Below, one piece after another: positions 8,613 to 16,819 of a stretch of 36,188 nucleotides of DNA. Under the pieces are notes generated by a model, which was not told the DNA's origin, did no database searches, and worked only from the letters and a program-made list of their open reading frames with translations. The stretch spans positions 1 through 36,188 of the forward strand of contig NZ_BMZH01000018.1 in NCBI RefSeq assembly GCF_014652695.1, given 5' to 3'. The stretch comes from Algimonas arctica (lineage in GTDB: Bacteria; Pseudomonadota; Alphaproteobacteria; Caulobacterales; Maricaulaceae). The position numbers and the translations under genes were made by a program. Position 1 is the stretch's first letter. Every line of letters starts with the position of its first letter.

Positions 8613-8956
8613 GGCCTTGTCAGCTTAAGTTGAACGCATTGATCCTCACAAACATCGCATCGAGGGGCCATTTCCATAGCGGTTTTTCGCGCAGATAAAC
8701 TAACGTTTTTACGGATCCGCATTGCGAACACGAGCCCAAACCGATCAACCCAAAGCCGAACGCTCTCATGACAAACGTCAATCCCGCGCTCATGGAGAAG
8801 ACCTTCGACGTTTCGGAGCGAAAGCGGGAAACGGACATACATCATCACGTCAAGTTGAATGATCTCGCGGGATGTTTTGAAATAACGAAACGGGTTCTGG
8901 GTCATGCGACAACCCTATATCTCATCGACCTAAGCGTAAGTTTCCCTGACAATGTC
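8613..8956 (-). mobile_element. Internally deleted IS6-family element retaining both ends
   Basis: The left tip GGCCTTGTCAGCTTAAGT lies at 8613-8630 and the right tip, ending CTGACAATG, at 8946-8954; together they give imperfect inverted repeats of GGCATTGTCAG. Between them, on the minus strand, is the N-terminal half of an IS6-type transposase. In the longer copy at 11460 the left tip is followed by the transposase C-terminus; here it joins directly to mid-transposase sequence (INAFN), so about half the gene was deleted while the tip was kept. No target-site duplication is visible. Confidence 0.75.
8620..8905 (-). pseudogene. IS6-family transposase, N-terminal half, frameshifted
   Basis: From ATG 8905 the frame reads MTQNPFRYFKTSREII, then MMYVRFPLSLRNVEG and LLHERGIDVCHESVR, the standard start of IS6-type transposases. 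After IRKN the reading frame slips: the family sequence continues in another frame as YLREKPLWKWPLDAMF, then VRINAFN, and stops near 8620. The DDE catalytic core and C-terminus are missing, so it cannot work. Confidence 0.8.
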
Positions 8957-9146
8957 GACAAAAAACACATCAACAAGACTGAAATTCGGCGTTGCGAAAA
9001 CGTATTGGAGGTTCATTTCACCGTCTCAGCATAAGGTATTCAGCCCATTGATATCAAAGCTGATACAAAGCGATACAATTTGCAGCATTCAAAGACGAGC
9101 GCCTTTCGATAGTGGAGTTTAATAATAATTCCATAAGGTCTCAGGA

Positions 9147-10730
9147 ATGAAATTTTCAACCGGCATAAAATTTTTAATGTTATCAAGCGCCCTGACAGCT
9201 TGCAGCGGTAACTCTGATAACGGTGGAGCAGGCGTTACCACCAATTCCGCGCCCGTTGTCGACGCAGGCTCAGCCCAATCCGCCATCGAAGGCTCGACAG
9301 TACAGCTTTCCGCGACGGCGACGGATGCTGATGGCGACGCATTAAGTTACAGCTGGTCGCAGTCGTCTGGACCCGCCGTCACTTTTAGCTCGGCGACTAT
9401 TGAAGACCCGACCTTTACAGCTCCGGATATCACATCAGAAACTGACATTATTCTAACTCTAGCTGTGAACGATGGAACGACAACGGCATCTGATACTGTC
9501 GCGATAACGATTACAGTTAGCGCCTCGACGACATCCGCAGATAATTGGATCCTCAACACGACAGAGCGGTCAACCGAAATATTTGAGAGCAGCACGCAAG
9601 CCCAAGGCGTCATGTATGATGTACAATTGGCGGAAGTTCAAACAATTGATGGGGTCGACTACAATTATGTCGAAACTGAAGGCATTCCGAAATTTGATCT
9701 TATAATTACGCAAGAGATTGTTGATGAACTGAATGACCGTCCAAAAGCCGGGACCGATTTCACGATTGGGTCAACAACAGTTAACGTCGGTGACTCGATC
9801 GTATTTGGTGAGGACATCGGCTATGTTCAAGATACGGCTGACCGTCAAAACTGCGCAGTAACAGGCGGTACAGGCTATTGGCCTCCGGGACCTGCATGCC
9901 CGATCATGCAGAGCCGTGAGGGTTACTTTACAAAGAGCCCTGCCCTGCGAGACAACGCCGTTGACGGCGCCTGTGAAACGGGGATTGGTGCAATCGGCTA
10001 TCTTGTTAACGGCGCCGCGATTTTCGGGTGGGGCGATACAATGTCATATAACAATGCCAGTGACTGGCAAAACCTGGCGATTGCCTTTGAGGTTTATGAC
10101 CTTGATGTCTGTTATGGTCACTCCGCAAACGGGGATTACCACCTTCATAGTTATGGTCGTTGCCTAAAGGAATTGCTTGGCGATGATGGAAGTGCTCACT
10201 CCCCCGTTATTGGATATGCGGCTGACGGCTTTCCTGTTTATGGCCCGTATGAATCAGAGAATACATTTGCACTCTCCGGATGGGCCACGCGCGATTTTGA
10301 TGATGTAAACAGCGCCACGGGCTGTGGGGTGGCCGGTGTCCGATCATGTGAGATGGTGGATCGTTACGACCTCTCGGCCGGCACCGTAGCTTCGCCGTCA
10401 AACGGCCCAACGACTTCTGAAATTGTATCTTCGCTTTCAGGAAACTCAATTATGGCGGTTTCCGGGACTTATTTCGAAGACTTTTATTATACAGGCGCCA
10501 CGATTACGGGGGCCCAACTTGATCAAAATAACGGTCATGATACGGGCGATGGCAAAGGGTATCATTATCACTTTACCCAAAAGCTCGAAAATGGCGTTAC
10601 AAAGCTGACTTACCCCTACACATTTGGACCGCGTTACTCCGGATCCATCCCGGATAATGCCGTAGCAAGTTGCGGGAGTAGTGACCAATCGAATGGTGGT
10701 CCTCCCCCAGGCCCTCCTCCGGGCGGTTAG
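9147..10730 (+). CDS. YHYH-domain lipoprotein with a PKD/Ig-like repeat
   Basis: Predicted 527-residue lipoprotein: signal peptide with lipobox LTAC, Cys19 lipidated. Residues of about 35-125 form a PKD/Ig-like domain (SAPVVDAGSAQSA, DADGDALSYSWSQ, LTLAVNDG). From about 150 onward is a YHYH domain (PF14240-like), with GDYHLHSYG and GYHYHFT (Y472-H475), FPVYGPYE, and several cysteines likely to form disulfides. The C-terminus is a proline/glycine tail (GGPPPGPPPGG). The function of YHYH proteins is not established; the histidine pattern suggests metal binding (inference). AAGG at 9135-9138 supports the start. The next gene begins 1 nt after its stop, so they form a two-gene operon, and IS6-type remnants lie on both sides. 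Confidence 0.85.
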   Translation: MKFSTGIKFLMLSSALTACSGNSDNGGAGVTTNSAPVVDAGSAQSAIEGSTVQLSATATDADGDALSYSWSQSSGPAVTFSSATIEDPTFTAPDITSETDIILTLAVNDGTTTASDTVAITITVSASTTSADNWILNTTERSTEIFESSTQAQGVMYDVQLAEVQTIDGVDYNYVETEGIPKFDLIITQEIVDELNDRPKAGTDFTIGSTTVNVGDSIVFGEDIGYVQDTADRQNCAVTGGTGYWPPGPACPIMQSREGYFTKSPALRDNAVDGACETGIGAIGYLVNGAAIFGWGDTMSYNNASDWQNLAIAFEVYDLDVCYGHSANGDYHLHSYGRCLKELLGDDGSAHSPVIGYAADGFPVYGPYESENTFALSGWATRDFDDVNSATGCGVAGVRSCEMVDRYDLSAGTVASPSNGPTTSEIVSSLSGNSIMAVSGTYFEDFYYTGATITGAQLDQNNGHDTGDGKGYHYHFTQKLENGVTKLTYPYTFGPRYSGSIPDNAVASCGSSDQSNGGPPPGPPPGG

Positions 10731-10731
10731 A

Positions 10732-11454
10732 ATGAATATTATAACACGCGGCAATCGCGCTCTGGCAATTTTAGCCTTAACCGGACTATTTGGTCTCTCC
10801 GCTCTAAGTGCGCAGAATGCGAAAGCAGAGCCAGAACCCGATTCCATAGAGGCCATTTCAACGGCTTTGGGAATTGATGTCGCTGATAATATGTGTGGTG
10901 GCAGTCGAAAAAGTACGACTGCCACAGCGAAAATGTTGAGCATGGCAACGCTTGCGCAAACCAAACCCAACAGGATTGATCCGGCGTCAACAGTGTCTCA
11001 AAAATCCACGGCCATGGACCACTCGCATATTCCAGTAGCAGTTCCGGAAGGCGTGCCTTCACCAAGGCTCTCCGCGACACTCACGCGCGATGTTATGTCA
11101 GGATATAATCTGAGACTGCATATTGATCAGTATGAGATGACTGCGCCGCCGATTGCAGTCGCAATGGAAAACTTGATGGCACCGAGAATTAATGCCTCAA
11201 CAGGGTTTATTCAGGGTCACGCGCATCTGTATATCAATGGAGAAAAGATTCAGCGTGTGTATGGCAACAGCATCCATATTCCCGCCACTCAATTTAGAGA
11301 AGGCATGAATCAATTAAATATTACGATAAACAACCATGCGCACATGTTCTGGACATATGAAGACAAAGAAATAATTTCGTCCTTATTTGTGAACACGGGA
11401 ACCTCAAAACTCGTTACGTACCGATTTGATAGCTTCCCTGCAGTCATAGAGTGA
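10732..11454 (+). CDS. Periplasmic protein of unknown function paired with the YHYH lipoprotein
   Basis: Predicted exported protein of 240 residues; the signal peptide runs to about residue 32 (ALAILALTGLFGLSALSA, then QNAKA). I choose ATG 10732, directly after the upstream TAG. Residues of about 100-235 look like a single beta-sandwich domain, with SGYNLRLHIDQYEMT, GHAHLYINGEKIQRVYG, INNHAHMFWTYEDKE and a final beta strand. The repeated HAH motifs resemble metal-binding small beta-sandwich proteins often encoded beside YHYH genes, but I do not recognise a named family with certainty. The middle region (45-100) is low in structure and contains MCGG and DHSH. It probably works with the YHYH lipoprotein (inference from operon structure). 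The IS6-type left tip begins 5 nt after its stop. Confidence 0.75.
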   Translation: MNIITRGNRALAILALTGLFGLSALSAQNAKAEPEPDSIEAISTALGIDVADNMCGGSRKSTTATAKMLSMATLAQTKPNRIDPASTVSQKSTAMDHSHIPVAVPEGVPSPRLSATLTRDVMSGYNLRLHIDQYEMTAPPIAVAMENLMAPRINASTGFIQGHAHLYINGEKIQRVYGNSIHIPATQFREGMNQLNITINNHAHMFWTYEDKEIISSLFVNTGTSKLVTYRFDSFPAVIE

Positions 11455-11459
11455 TTTGA

Positions 11460-12154
11460 GGCATTGTTAGCTTAAACGGGCAAGACTGGACTTCTAACAA
11501 ATTTTCCCACCGCTAGACGGCAATAAACTGGCGCCATTCTGCGAGCGACGCGACACGGAGTGACTTGAAACGGGTCCGGCTTTCAAGTTGTCTCTGATGG
11601 TTGAAGTGATTATAGATTGAGGCTTGGGTGGAAACGAACTTCTGAAGCGTTGAGGTCTACATAAACCGCGTCATGCCGCGCTCTCGTCGTCGGAACGGTC
11701 GGTGTTAATTCTCCTCTTGATTGTCGGCATACCGCTCGGTGTTCTGGCGGCTCTGATTACCAATAGCGCGCATCGCGGCGCCGTAAGACCAGAGCTTGTC
11801 TGTGACGACAATTCGCGGTGGACCGTAGCGTTTCATCGCTTTCTTCAAGAACCGCAGAGCTGCTAGTTTATCCCGGTTCCTTGTGACGAAACATTCAAGA
11901 ACTTCACCCTCATGATCAACCGCACGCCATAGATAATACTGAGTTCCGTTGATCTTCACAAAGACCTCATCAAGATGCCATTTCCATTTCGTGTGTTCAC
12001 GTAGATAAACTGAACGCTTTGCACGGACCTGCTTTGCGTACACGCGCCGAAATCGATCCACCCGGAACCGGAAACTCTCATAAGAGAAACGGGTTCTTGG
12101 CCATAAACGCACGCCAATTTGAAGTCGTTAAGGCAATCCTTCCCTGACAATGTA
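11460..12154 (-). mobile_element. Near full-length, degenerate IS6-family element
   Basis: The left tip GGCATTGTTAGCTTAAAC is at 11460-11477 and the right tip, ending CTGACAATG, at 12144-12152. The element is about 695 bp and carries one transposase pseudogene on the minus strand. It has the same orientation as the remnant at 8613. The flanks (TGATTTGA on the left, TACGGGCC on the right) show no 8-bp duplication, so it is old or rearranged. Confidence 0.75.
11513..12104 (-). pseudogene. IS6-family transposase, broken
   Basis: It starts MAKNPF at 12104, then a deletion of roughly 35 codons and a frame change join it to ESFRFRVDRFRRVYAKQ. The DDE core follows well: KWHLDEVFVKING, YLWRAVDHEGEVLECF and YGPPRIVVTDKLWSYGA. 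Beyond YADNQEEN a TAA interrupts, then HRPFRRRERGMTRF, a second stop, and the C-terminus TLQKFVSTQASIYNHFNH to EWRQFIAV, with the final TAG at 11515-11513. At least two stops and one deletion make it inactive. Confidence 0.85.
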
Positions 12155-12261
12155 CGGGCCAAACATGGTGACCTCTCGGCATAAACCCTGTGTCAATTCT
12201 GATCCGAATGGAACAATTGATCCTCAAACGAATTGCAAGAAGGAACACGAAAGGAAAAATT

Positions 12262-12366
12262 ATGAAATTCATCGTCCGCACTATCCTCGCTTCCGTCATA
12301 ACCTATGGCATGCGGAAAGTTCTCAACGGTCAATCAAAAACCGACAAAGCGCGCGTTCCCGAATGA
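12262..12366 (+). CDS. Small 34-residue protein, unknown function
   Basis: ATG 12262 follows a strong Shine-Dalgarno sequence (GAAAGGA, 12249-12255) at 6-7 nt. The product begins MKFIVRTILASVITYGMRK and ends DKARVPE. The first half is a short amphipathic or membrane-associated helix with basic residues; the rest is polar. The good ribosome site and the position just before creA argue that it is real. I cannot name a family. Confidence 0.5.
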   Translation: MKFIVRTILASVITYGMRKVLNGQSKTDKARVPE

Positions 12367-12413
12367 TACACTTTACGCCCTGTTTCTGAAAGTCTGGAGT
12401 CAAAGAAGTCGAC

Positions 12414-12902
12414 ATGAAACTACAAGTCTTACCCATCATCTTTGCCATCCTCCTCGGAGCGTGTGGCGCGAACAACACACAGGGAATTGCGGAAATTAAC
12501 AACGATTGGACTGGCAATGAGATAAAAATCGATGCCTTCACTGACGAGAAAGTCGCAGGCGTGACGTGCCACATGGCTCATTTTGACCGCGGTGTTTACG
12601 ATCGGCTTAAACAAGGCTCTTGGTTTGAAAACCCGTCAAATGGATCCATAAACTGTGTACAAACGGGACCGGTCATTGTCGGTGACATCGACCTCGGAAA
12701 AGGTGGTGAAACCGTCTTTAAGCAGAGACAATCGCCCATTTTCAAAAAGCTAACCGTTCGTCGTATTTATGATCGCGAGAATAATACTCTGGTTTACCTC
12801 GTTTACTCCCGGCAAGTCGTTGAAGGGTCCGCCAAGATGAGTATCGCGAGCGTTCCGCTTTATGGACCGGATGTGACTTGGATCAACGGGAAGCCCGATT
12901 AG
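12414..12902 (+). CDS. creA: CreA family lipoprotein
   Basis: Predicted 162-residue exported protein of the CreA family (PF05981), whose role is not established. The signal peptide ends in LLGAC, giving a probable lipid-modified Cys17. Family features are visible: DEKVAGVTCHMAHFDRG, SINCVQTGP, a KGGETVF segment and NNTLVYLVYSRQVVEGS. Two cysteines (in VTCH and INCV) are the usual conserved pair, likely a disulfide. The length matches the family, slightly extended by the lipoprotein leader. It is 47 nt downstream of the small ORF and may share its transcript. Confidence 0.88.
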   Translation: MKLQVLPIIFAILLGACGANNTQGIAEINNDWTGNEIKIDAFTDEKVAGVTCHMAHFDRGVYDRLKQGSWFENPSNGSINCVQTGPVIVGDIDLGKGGETVFKQRQSPIFKKLTVRRIYDRENNTLVYLVYSRQVVEGSAKMSIASVPLYGPDVTWINGKPD

Positions 12903-12930
12903 GGTCTGCGACATTTTGGCTCTCGCCGGA

Positions 12931-12998
12931 GCCTTATCAGCTTAAACGCTTACGCCCTCATTCGAGCAGAATATGGGTTCATGTGGCATTGTCAGCTT
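12931..12998 (+). repeat. Two solo IS6-type terminal motifs
   Basis: GCCTTATCAGCTTAAAC at 12931-12947 and GGCATTGTCAGCTT at 12985-12998 match the left tip of the IS6-type elements at 8613, 11460 and 15126, in the same orientation, but no transposase is attached. They lie just after creA. The rest of the gap to 13193 shows no gene; the closest thing to structure is a GGGGTTAATCCCC palindrome near 13042. Confidence 0.6.
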
Positions 12999-13193
12999 GT
13001 CGATGAAGTCCAGTCAAAAATAGAAACCAAGTAAGAAAACGGGGGTTAATCCCCGGTAGCAGACCTTAGCCCAAAGGCCATTTCTGCACGTCAGTGTAGA
13101 TACAGTCCATTGTTGCCTAGAGCTCAAAATTTGAACCCCATAGAGAACGATTTGCGATTTCGCTCCCTTGGGTTGGGACTTACTTGGGGTTTG

Positions 13194-15032
13194 CTAGCTA
13201 GCCTTCTTCGAAGCGATCCATTGATCTACTTGTTTTTCGAGGATCGATAGCGGAACGTCGCCGCTGCCAAGCACAGTGTCGTGGAAACCCCTTATGTCAA
13301 AATCGTCGCCTAATTCATCTTGAGCTTTTGCGCGAAGTTCCTGAATGCGGATCATGCCGATTTTATAGGATGTGGCCTGCCCGGGCAGCACGAAATAGCG
13401 TTGTACCTCGGATCGAGCCACTGTTTCCGGATTAGGCGAATTTTCAAGGCAGTAAGCAACCGCCTCATCCAAGGTCCATCCTTTTGAGTGTATGCCCGTG
13501 TCAACGACAAGGCGGATCGCGCGCCATATCTCGCTCTGCAACCGGCCAAAGTCCGAGTATGGGTCTTCGTAACCGCCCATTTCCTTAGCCAGTGCCTCGG
13601 CATACAGGCCCCAGCCCTCACCATAGGCGGGCATATAGCCGCCTTGAGAGCGGAACAGCGGTACGCCCTCAAGTTCTTGCGCGATTGAGCTTTGCATGTG
13701 GTGGCCTGGATTTCCCTCATGATAGGCGATCGCTTCGAGCGGCGGAATCGGCATCGCGGTCATATCGGAAAGGTGCGCATAATAAACACCAGGGCGCGAC
13801 CCATCGGGGGTACCGACTTGGTAGTGCTGCGATGCCCCATCCTGTTCGCGGAACGATTCAACGCGGCGCACTTCAAGTTTGGCCTTAGGTAGTCGTCCAA
13901 AGAATTCTGGCAGGCGTTCGCTTAGCGTGTCGATATGCATTGTCGCGCGGTCGATATAGGCCTGCGCTCCCGCTTCATCGTCAGAGAAGAAAAACTGCGG
14001 GTCTTCGCGAGTAAACACGAAAAAATCCTCCAGCGATCCCTCAAAACCCGTGTTGTCCTTCAGCGCTTCCATTTCGGCACGAATACGCGCGACTTCGGAA
14101 AGGCCAAGATCATGAATTTCGTCGGCGGTCAGATTGGTGGTTGTCATCTGCGCGAGCTGGTAGGCATAATATGCCTTGCCGTTAGGCAATGCGGATACGC
14201 CTTTGGCAACCTCATCGCTGTTTGGACGGTCCTGTGTCATCCAGTCGACGATCCGTTGATAGGCCGGACCGGTCGTTTCTGTCAGTGTCACGCGCGCTCG
14301 TTCCAGCAATTCATCGGAGCGCTCTTGCGTGATGGTTCCGCCCTCGACCAGCGTCGCTAGCCGTGTCTGCGTTCCTTCCCAGAACGCCGAAGGCTCTCCG
14401 TCATCGAATGGCGCGCCGGTTATGAGACCCTGTGATTCCTTGATCACGAAATCATAGGCAAAGCGCGGCGGGCGAACGCCCAAACTGGCATTGGCCTGAG
14501 CCTTCGCGAGAGATTGATCCATGGCTGAACCAATGCCGTCAAGCCGGGCGATGAAAGCCTCCATCTCGCTCTCAGTTTCCACACTGTGTAAGCTGAGCAC
14601 ATAGGACGGGATGCCGGTGTGCGCGCCGTCCATCTGCTCGAGGATAAATTGTTGATCGAAAAATTCCGCCGCGCGTACGGCTTGATCCGCGCGGAACTTA
14701 AACATATCAAAGGACAGCTTTGCATCGCCTGACAGTTCATCATAATCGAAATTGGCCTCCATGGCCGCGACAGACTGCTGCCACCACGCGATTTGCGTTT
14801 CCGCGGCTTCGATGCTCAGATCATCAATCTTGTCATAGTCAGTCTTTCGCCCCAGGGCGGTCTGGCGGAGGGGGCTGAAGGCCAGCTCTTCTTCGAACTT
14901 AGTATCGAACCATTGGTTGAGGCATTCTGTCTGCGTAGTCGCGCATTCGATTGTTGCAACGGGTGTCATCACGGGATTGCAACCAGTCAATGCAACCAAT
15001 GCCAGTAGTAGAGCTGCGGATTTCGTGTTCAA
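13194..15032 (-). CDS. DUF885 family metallopeptidase-like lipoprotein
   Basis: Predicted 612-residue exported lipoprotein of the DUF885 family, thought to be zinc peptidases. Motifs: YHEGNPGHHMQ (zinc-binding HExxxGHH type) and, about 40 residues later, YGEGWGLYAE with the glutamate expected to complete the site. Near the N-terminus TECLNQWFDTKFEEEL fits the family start. I choose the TTG at 15032-15030 because GGGGA lies 6 nt upstream and the product then begins with a lipobox leader (TKSAALLLALVALTGC). The upstream in-frame ATG at 15083 would place non-signal residues before it. It is transcribed alone on the minus strand, with an IS6-type remnant 90 nt upstream of its start. Confidence 0.9.
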   Translation of the reverse strand: MNTKSAALLLALVALTGCNPVMTPVATIECATTQTECLNQWFDTKFEEELAFSPLRQTALGRKTDYDKIDDLSIEAAETQIAWWQQSVAAMEANFDYDELSGDAKLSFDMFKFRADQAVRAAEFFDQQFILEQMDGAHTGIPSYVLSLHSVETESEMEAFIARLDGIGSAMDQSLAKAQANASLGVRPPRFAYDFVIKESQGLITGAPFDDGEPSAFWEGTQTRLATLVEGGTITQERSDELLERARVTLTETTGPAYQRIVDWMTQDRPNSDEVAKGVSALPNGKAYYAYQLAQMTTTNLTADEIHDLGLSEVARIRAEMEALKDNTGFEGSLEDFFVFTREDPQFFFSDDEAGAQAYIDRATMHIDTLSERLPEFFGRLPKAKLEVRRVESFREQDGASQHYQVGTPDGSRPGVYYAHLSDMTAMPIPPLEAIAYHEGNPGHHMQSSIAQELEGVPLFRSQGGYMPAYGEGWGLYAEALAKEMGGYEDPYSDFGRLQSEIWRAIRLVVDTGIHSKGWTLDEAVAYCLENSPNPETVARSEVQRYFVLPGQATSYKIGMIRIQELRAKAQDELGDDFDIRGFHDTVLGSGDVPLSILEKQVDQWIASKKAS

Positions 15033-15125
15033 GATAAGTCCCCATTTAGTAGGATAATACGAACCACCATGTCCTAGGCACAACCGAGTGGCAAGCCGTT
15101 TGGCGTCCCCCGGTAACCAAGGGAG

Positions 15126-15565
15126 GGCATTGTCAGCTTAAACGGCTACAGTCGAATTTCTAACAGACTACTCCCCCTAGACGGCAATCAACTGCCGCCA
15201 TTCTACGAGCGACACATTACGCATCGCTCTAAAACGAGTACGGATTTCGAGATGTCTCTGATGGTTGAAGTGGTTGTAGATCAAGACCTGGGTTGAGACG
15301 AATTTCTGGAGCGTTGACGTTTTCTTGAGGCGGGTCATGGCGCGCTCTCTACGCCGGAACGGTCGATGTGAATTCTCGGCTCGGTTGTTGACGTATTGCT
15401 CTGTATTCTGTCGGTCCTGATTGCCGAAATCGCGCAACGAGCGCCGTAGGGTCGGAGTCGGTCCGTGACGACCATTAGCGGCGGTCCGTAGCGCTTCATC
15501 GCTATCTTCAGGAACATTAAGGCGGTGAGTTTATTGCGCTTCTTGGTGACGTTACACTCCAGGAC
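15126..15565 (-). mobile_element. IS6-family element, 3' part
   Basis: The left tip GGCATTGTCAGCTTAAAC is at 15126-15143. The transposase C-terminal half runs on the minus strand from about 15565 to the TAG at 15179-15177: VLECNVTKKRNKLTALMF, YGPPLMVVTDRLRPYGA, a frameshift, then NTEQYVNNRAENSHRPFRR and TLQKFVSTQ to EWRQLIAV. The 5' half is replaced by IS3-type sequence. Confidence 0.75.
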
Positions 15566-15685
15566 CCCGCCCAGCACGATGCGGATCTTCTCCTCGGCTG
15601 AATACTGCTTACGAGTTTTACGTTTGATGTCTTTGATCGTCCGTTCGCCGGACGTTGTTTTACTCTGTCTCATCTTTCTCTCCAT
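15335..15685 (-). pseudogene. Chimeric IS3 OrfA / IS6 transposase frame
   Basis: Residues 1-39 resemble the start of IS3-type OrfA (RQSKTTSGERTIKDIKR, then QYSAEEKIRIVL). At about residue 40 it passes in frame into the IS6-type DDE core (VLECNVTKKRNKLTALMF, YGPPLMVVTDRLRPYGA). After YGA the frame is lost and the true IS6 sequence continues in another frame. The helix-turn-helix of OrfA and the IS6 N-terminus are both absent. Confidence 0.7.
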
Positions 15686-15757
15686 GAGAATAAAGATGAG
15701 CGAAATGTCTCTCTTAGCCCAGACCTAAATCTGAGACACAGGCGCTGACGTCAGACA
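15566..15757 (-). mobile_element. IS3-family element, 5' end fragment
   Basis: The tip TGTCTGACGTCAGCGC reads on the minus strand from 15757, followed by about 70 bp of leader and the OrfA start. It is collinear with the partial element at 1-103. The 3' part of the element is missing, replaced by IS6-type sequence. Confidence 0.65.
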
Positions 15758-15782
15758 GTGAAGCTTGGCTACATTAAGGGGA

Positions 15783-15897
15783 GCATTGTCAGGGAAAAAT
15801 GATTTGAAGCGATGCTCTAGGGTCGGCTCATGACCTAACACCCGTTTCGATACTTCAAAACATCCCGTCAAGTGATCCAACTAGTCGTTATGATGTG
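15783..15897 (+). mobile_element. IS6-family element, 5' end fragment, opposite orientation
   Basis: The tip GCATTGTCAGGGAA is at 15783-15796. At 15830 an ATG begins ATG-ACC-TAA, where the copy at 8905 has ATG-ACC-CAG, then the transposase start continues HPFRYFKTSRQVIQLVV and MM. The homology stops near 15897, at the stop codon of the thioredoxin-like fragment. Confidence 0.65.
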
Positions 15898-15898
15898 C

Positions 15899-16066
15899 CT
15901 AACGTCGGACATAACTTCTCTCAAAGTCCGCTAAAAAGGCCTCCTGGTTTGTCATCCCCGTATGTCGAACGTTCCCATACGCATCGAGATAAAACAGAAC
16001 AGGCGTTCCCCCTTGTCTGACGTCAGAAACACCACGTTCAAATCCCTTTTGATAAACGACGTCGCT
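15899..16066 (-). pseudogene. Thioredoxin-fold protein, C-terminal fragment
   Basis: The minus strand has a 55-codon open frame ending in TAG at 15901-15899: RGVSDVRQGGTPVLFYLD, then AYGNVRHTGMTNQEAFLADF. The GTPVLFYLDAYGNVR segment looks like the cis-proline strand pair of thioredoxin-like thiol-disulfide proteins. There is no plausible start codon and an in-frame TGA lies upstream at 16069-16067, so the catalytic CxxC half is missing. It overlaps the last 29 nt of the PepSY gene in another frame. The assignment rests on a short motif. Confidence 0.45.
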
Positions 16067-16766
16067 TCAATGTGCCCCGAAGCCTCAATATCACGAGAGC
16101 AAACCCTGTCAGAAAGAATAGGACGGAAAGCGCCGCAACGGTTTTGAGCCACCATGAATTGAAATTTTCTCGGTTGGTCCAATCCATAATGTGTAGCCCC
16201 CACATGAAATCAAAGGTGCGCCACAACCCTGTCCGAACGGCTTTAATTTCGGCTGTTGTTGCATCAACGTAGAAGCTGGCGGCATCCGGCTTATCGAAAT
16301 CAATGCGCCAGACAGGACCCGCGCGACCATATTCACGCGGTGTTTTAGTTTCGAAAAATGACGCCTCTGTGTCAGTGCTCCGACCCGCATAATTCTTGAC
16401 GGCAATTCTCGTCGCTTGCGCTTCGGTCATGGAGGGGCGGGCGACGCCTGTCTTGGCATCAAAGATTTGGGGTTTGGCATCACTGAGCGCTAAATAAACG
16501 GGGTCACCATCAACATATTGCAAGCTGAGAGATTGCGGTGCGAGAGCGTGTTTGGACAGAATATCCAGTGGGCCAAGAATATCTAAATTTCGTTCTATAA
16601 CCTGCGGGCTCTGCTCACTGCGTAAATGTGTGCCCCGAACGTGATCGATTGAAAAAATTGTCATGAATAGCCCGGAGATTAACCACAGGCCTAATTGCAG
16701 ACCAATGCCGATCCCGAACCACAAATGGAGCTTCCGCAGATTTCGGTTTAATATCGCTTTACTCAT
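16038..16766 (-). CDS. PepSY-domain membrane protein
   Basis: Predicted 242-residue inner-membrane protein of the PepSY-associated TM type. One helix near residues 10-38 (HLWFGIGIGLQLGLWLISG), a periplasmic middle with a PepSY-like segment (ITEAQ-like MTEAQATRIAVKNYAG, then WRIDFDKPDAASFYVDATT), and a final helix near 205-228 (VAALSVLFFLTGFALVIL) followed by a basic tail. A good ribosome site (GAGGG) lies 4 nt before ATG 16766. It is the last gene of the copper/silver efflux operon, 53 nt after cusF. PepSY membrane proteins often accompany metal uptake or reduction genes; a role here is inferred from position. Confidence 0.8.
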   Translation of the reverse strand: MSKAILNRNLRKLHLWFGIGIGLQLGLWLISGLFMTIFSIDHVRGTHLRSEQSPQVIERNLDILGPLDILSKHALAPQSLSLQYVDGDPVYLALSDAKPQIFDAKTGVARPSMTEAQATRIAVKNYAGRSTDTEASFFETKTPREYGRAGPVWRIDFDKPDAASFYVDATTAEIKAVRTGLWRTFDFMWGLHIMDWTNRENFNSWWLKTVAALSVLFFLTGFALVILRLRGTLKRRRLSKGI

Positions 16767-16819
16767 TGCGCCCTCCCCCGAGCAAACGGGCCTGCAATAG
16801 CGCTTGCAGGCCCATAATT

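Noticed and set aside
8768-9034. Plus-strand open frame across the IS6 remnant
   Set aside because: It is the complement of the transposase remnant and its right tip.
10700-10728. Proline/glycine repeat as a tandem repeat locus
   Set aside because: It is a short disordered tail of the YHYH lipoprotein.
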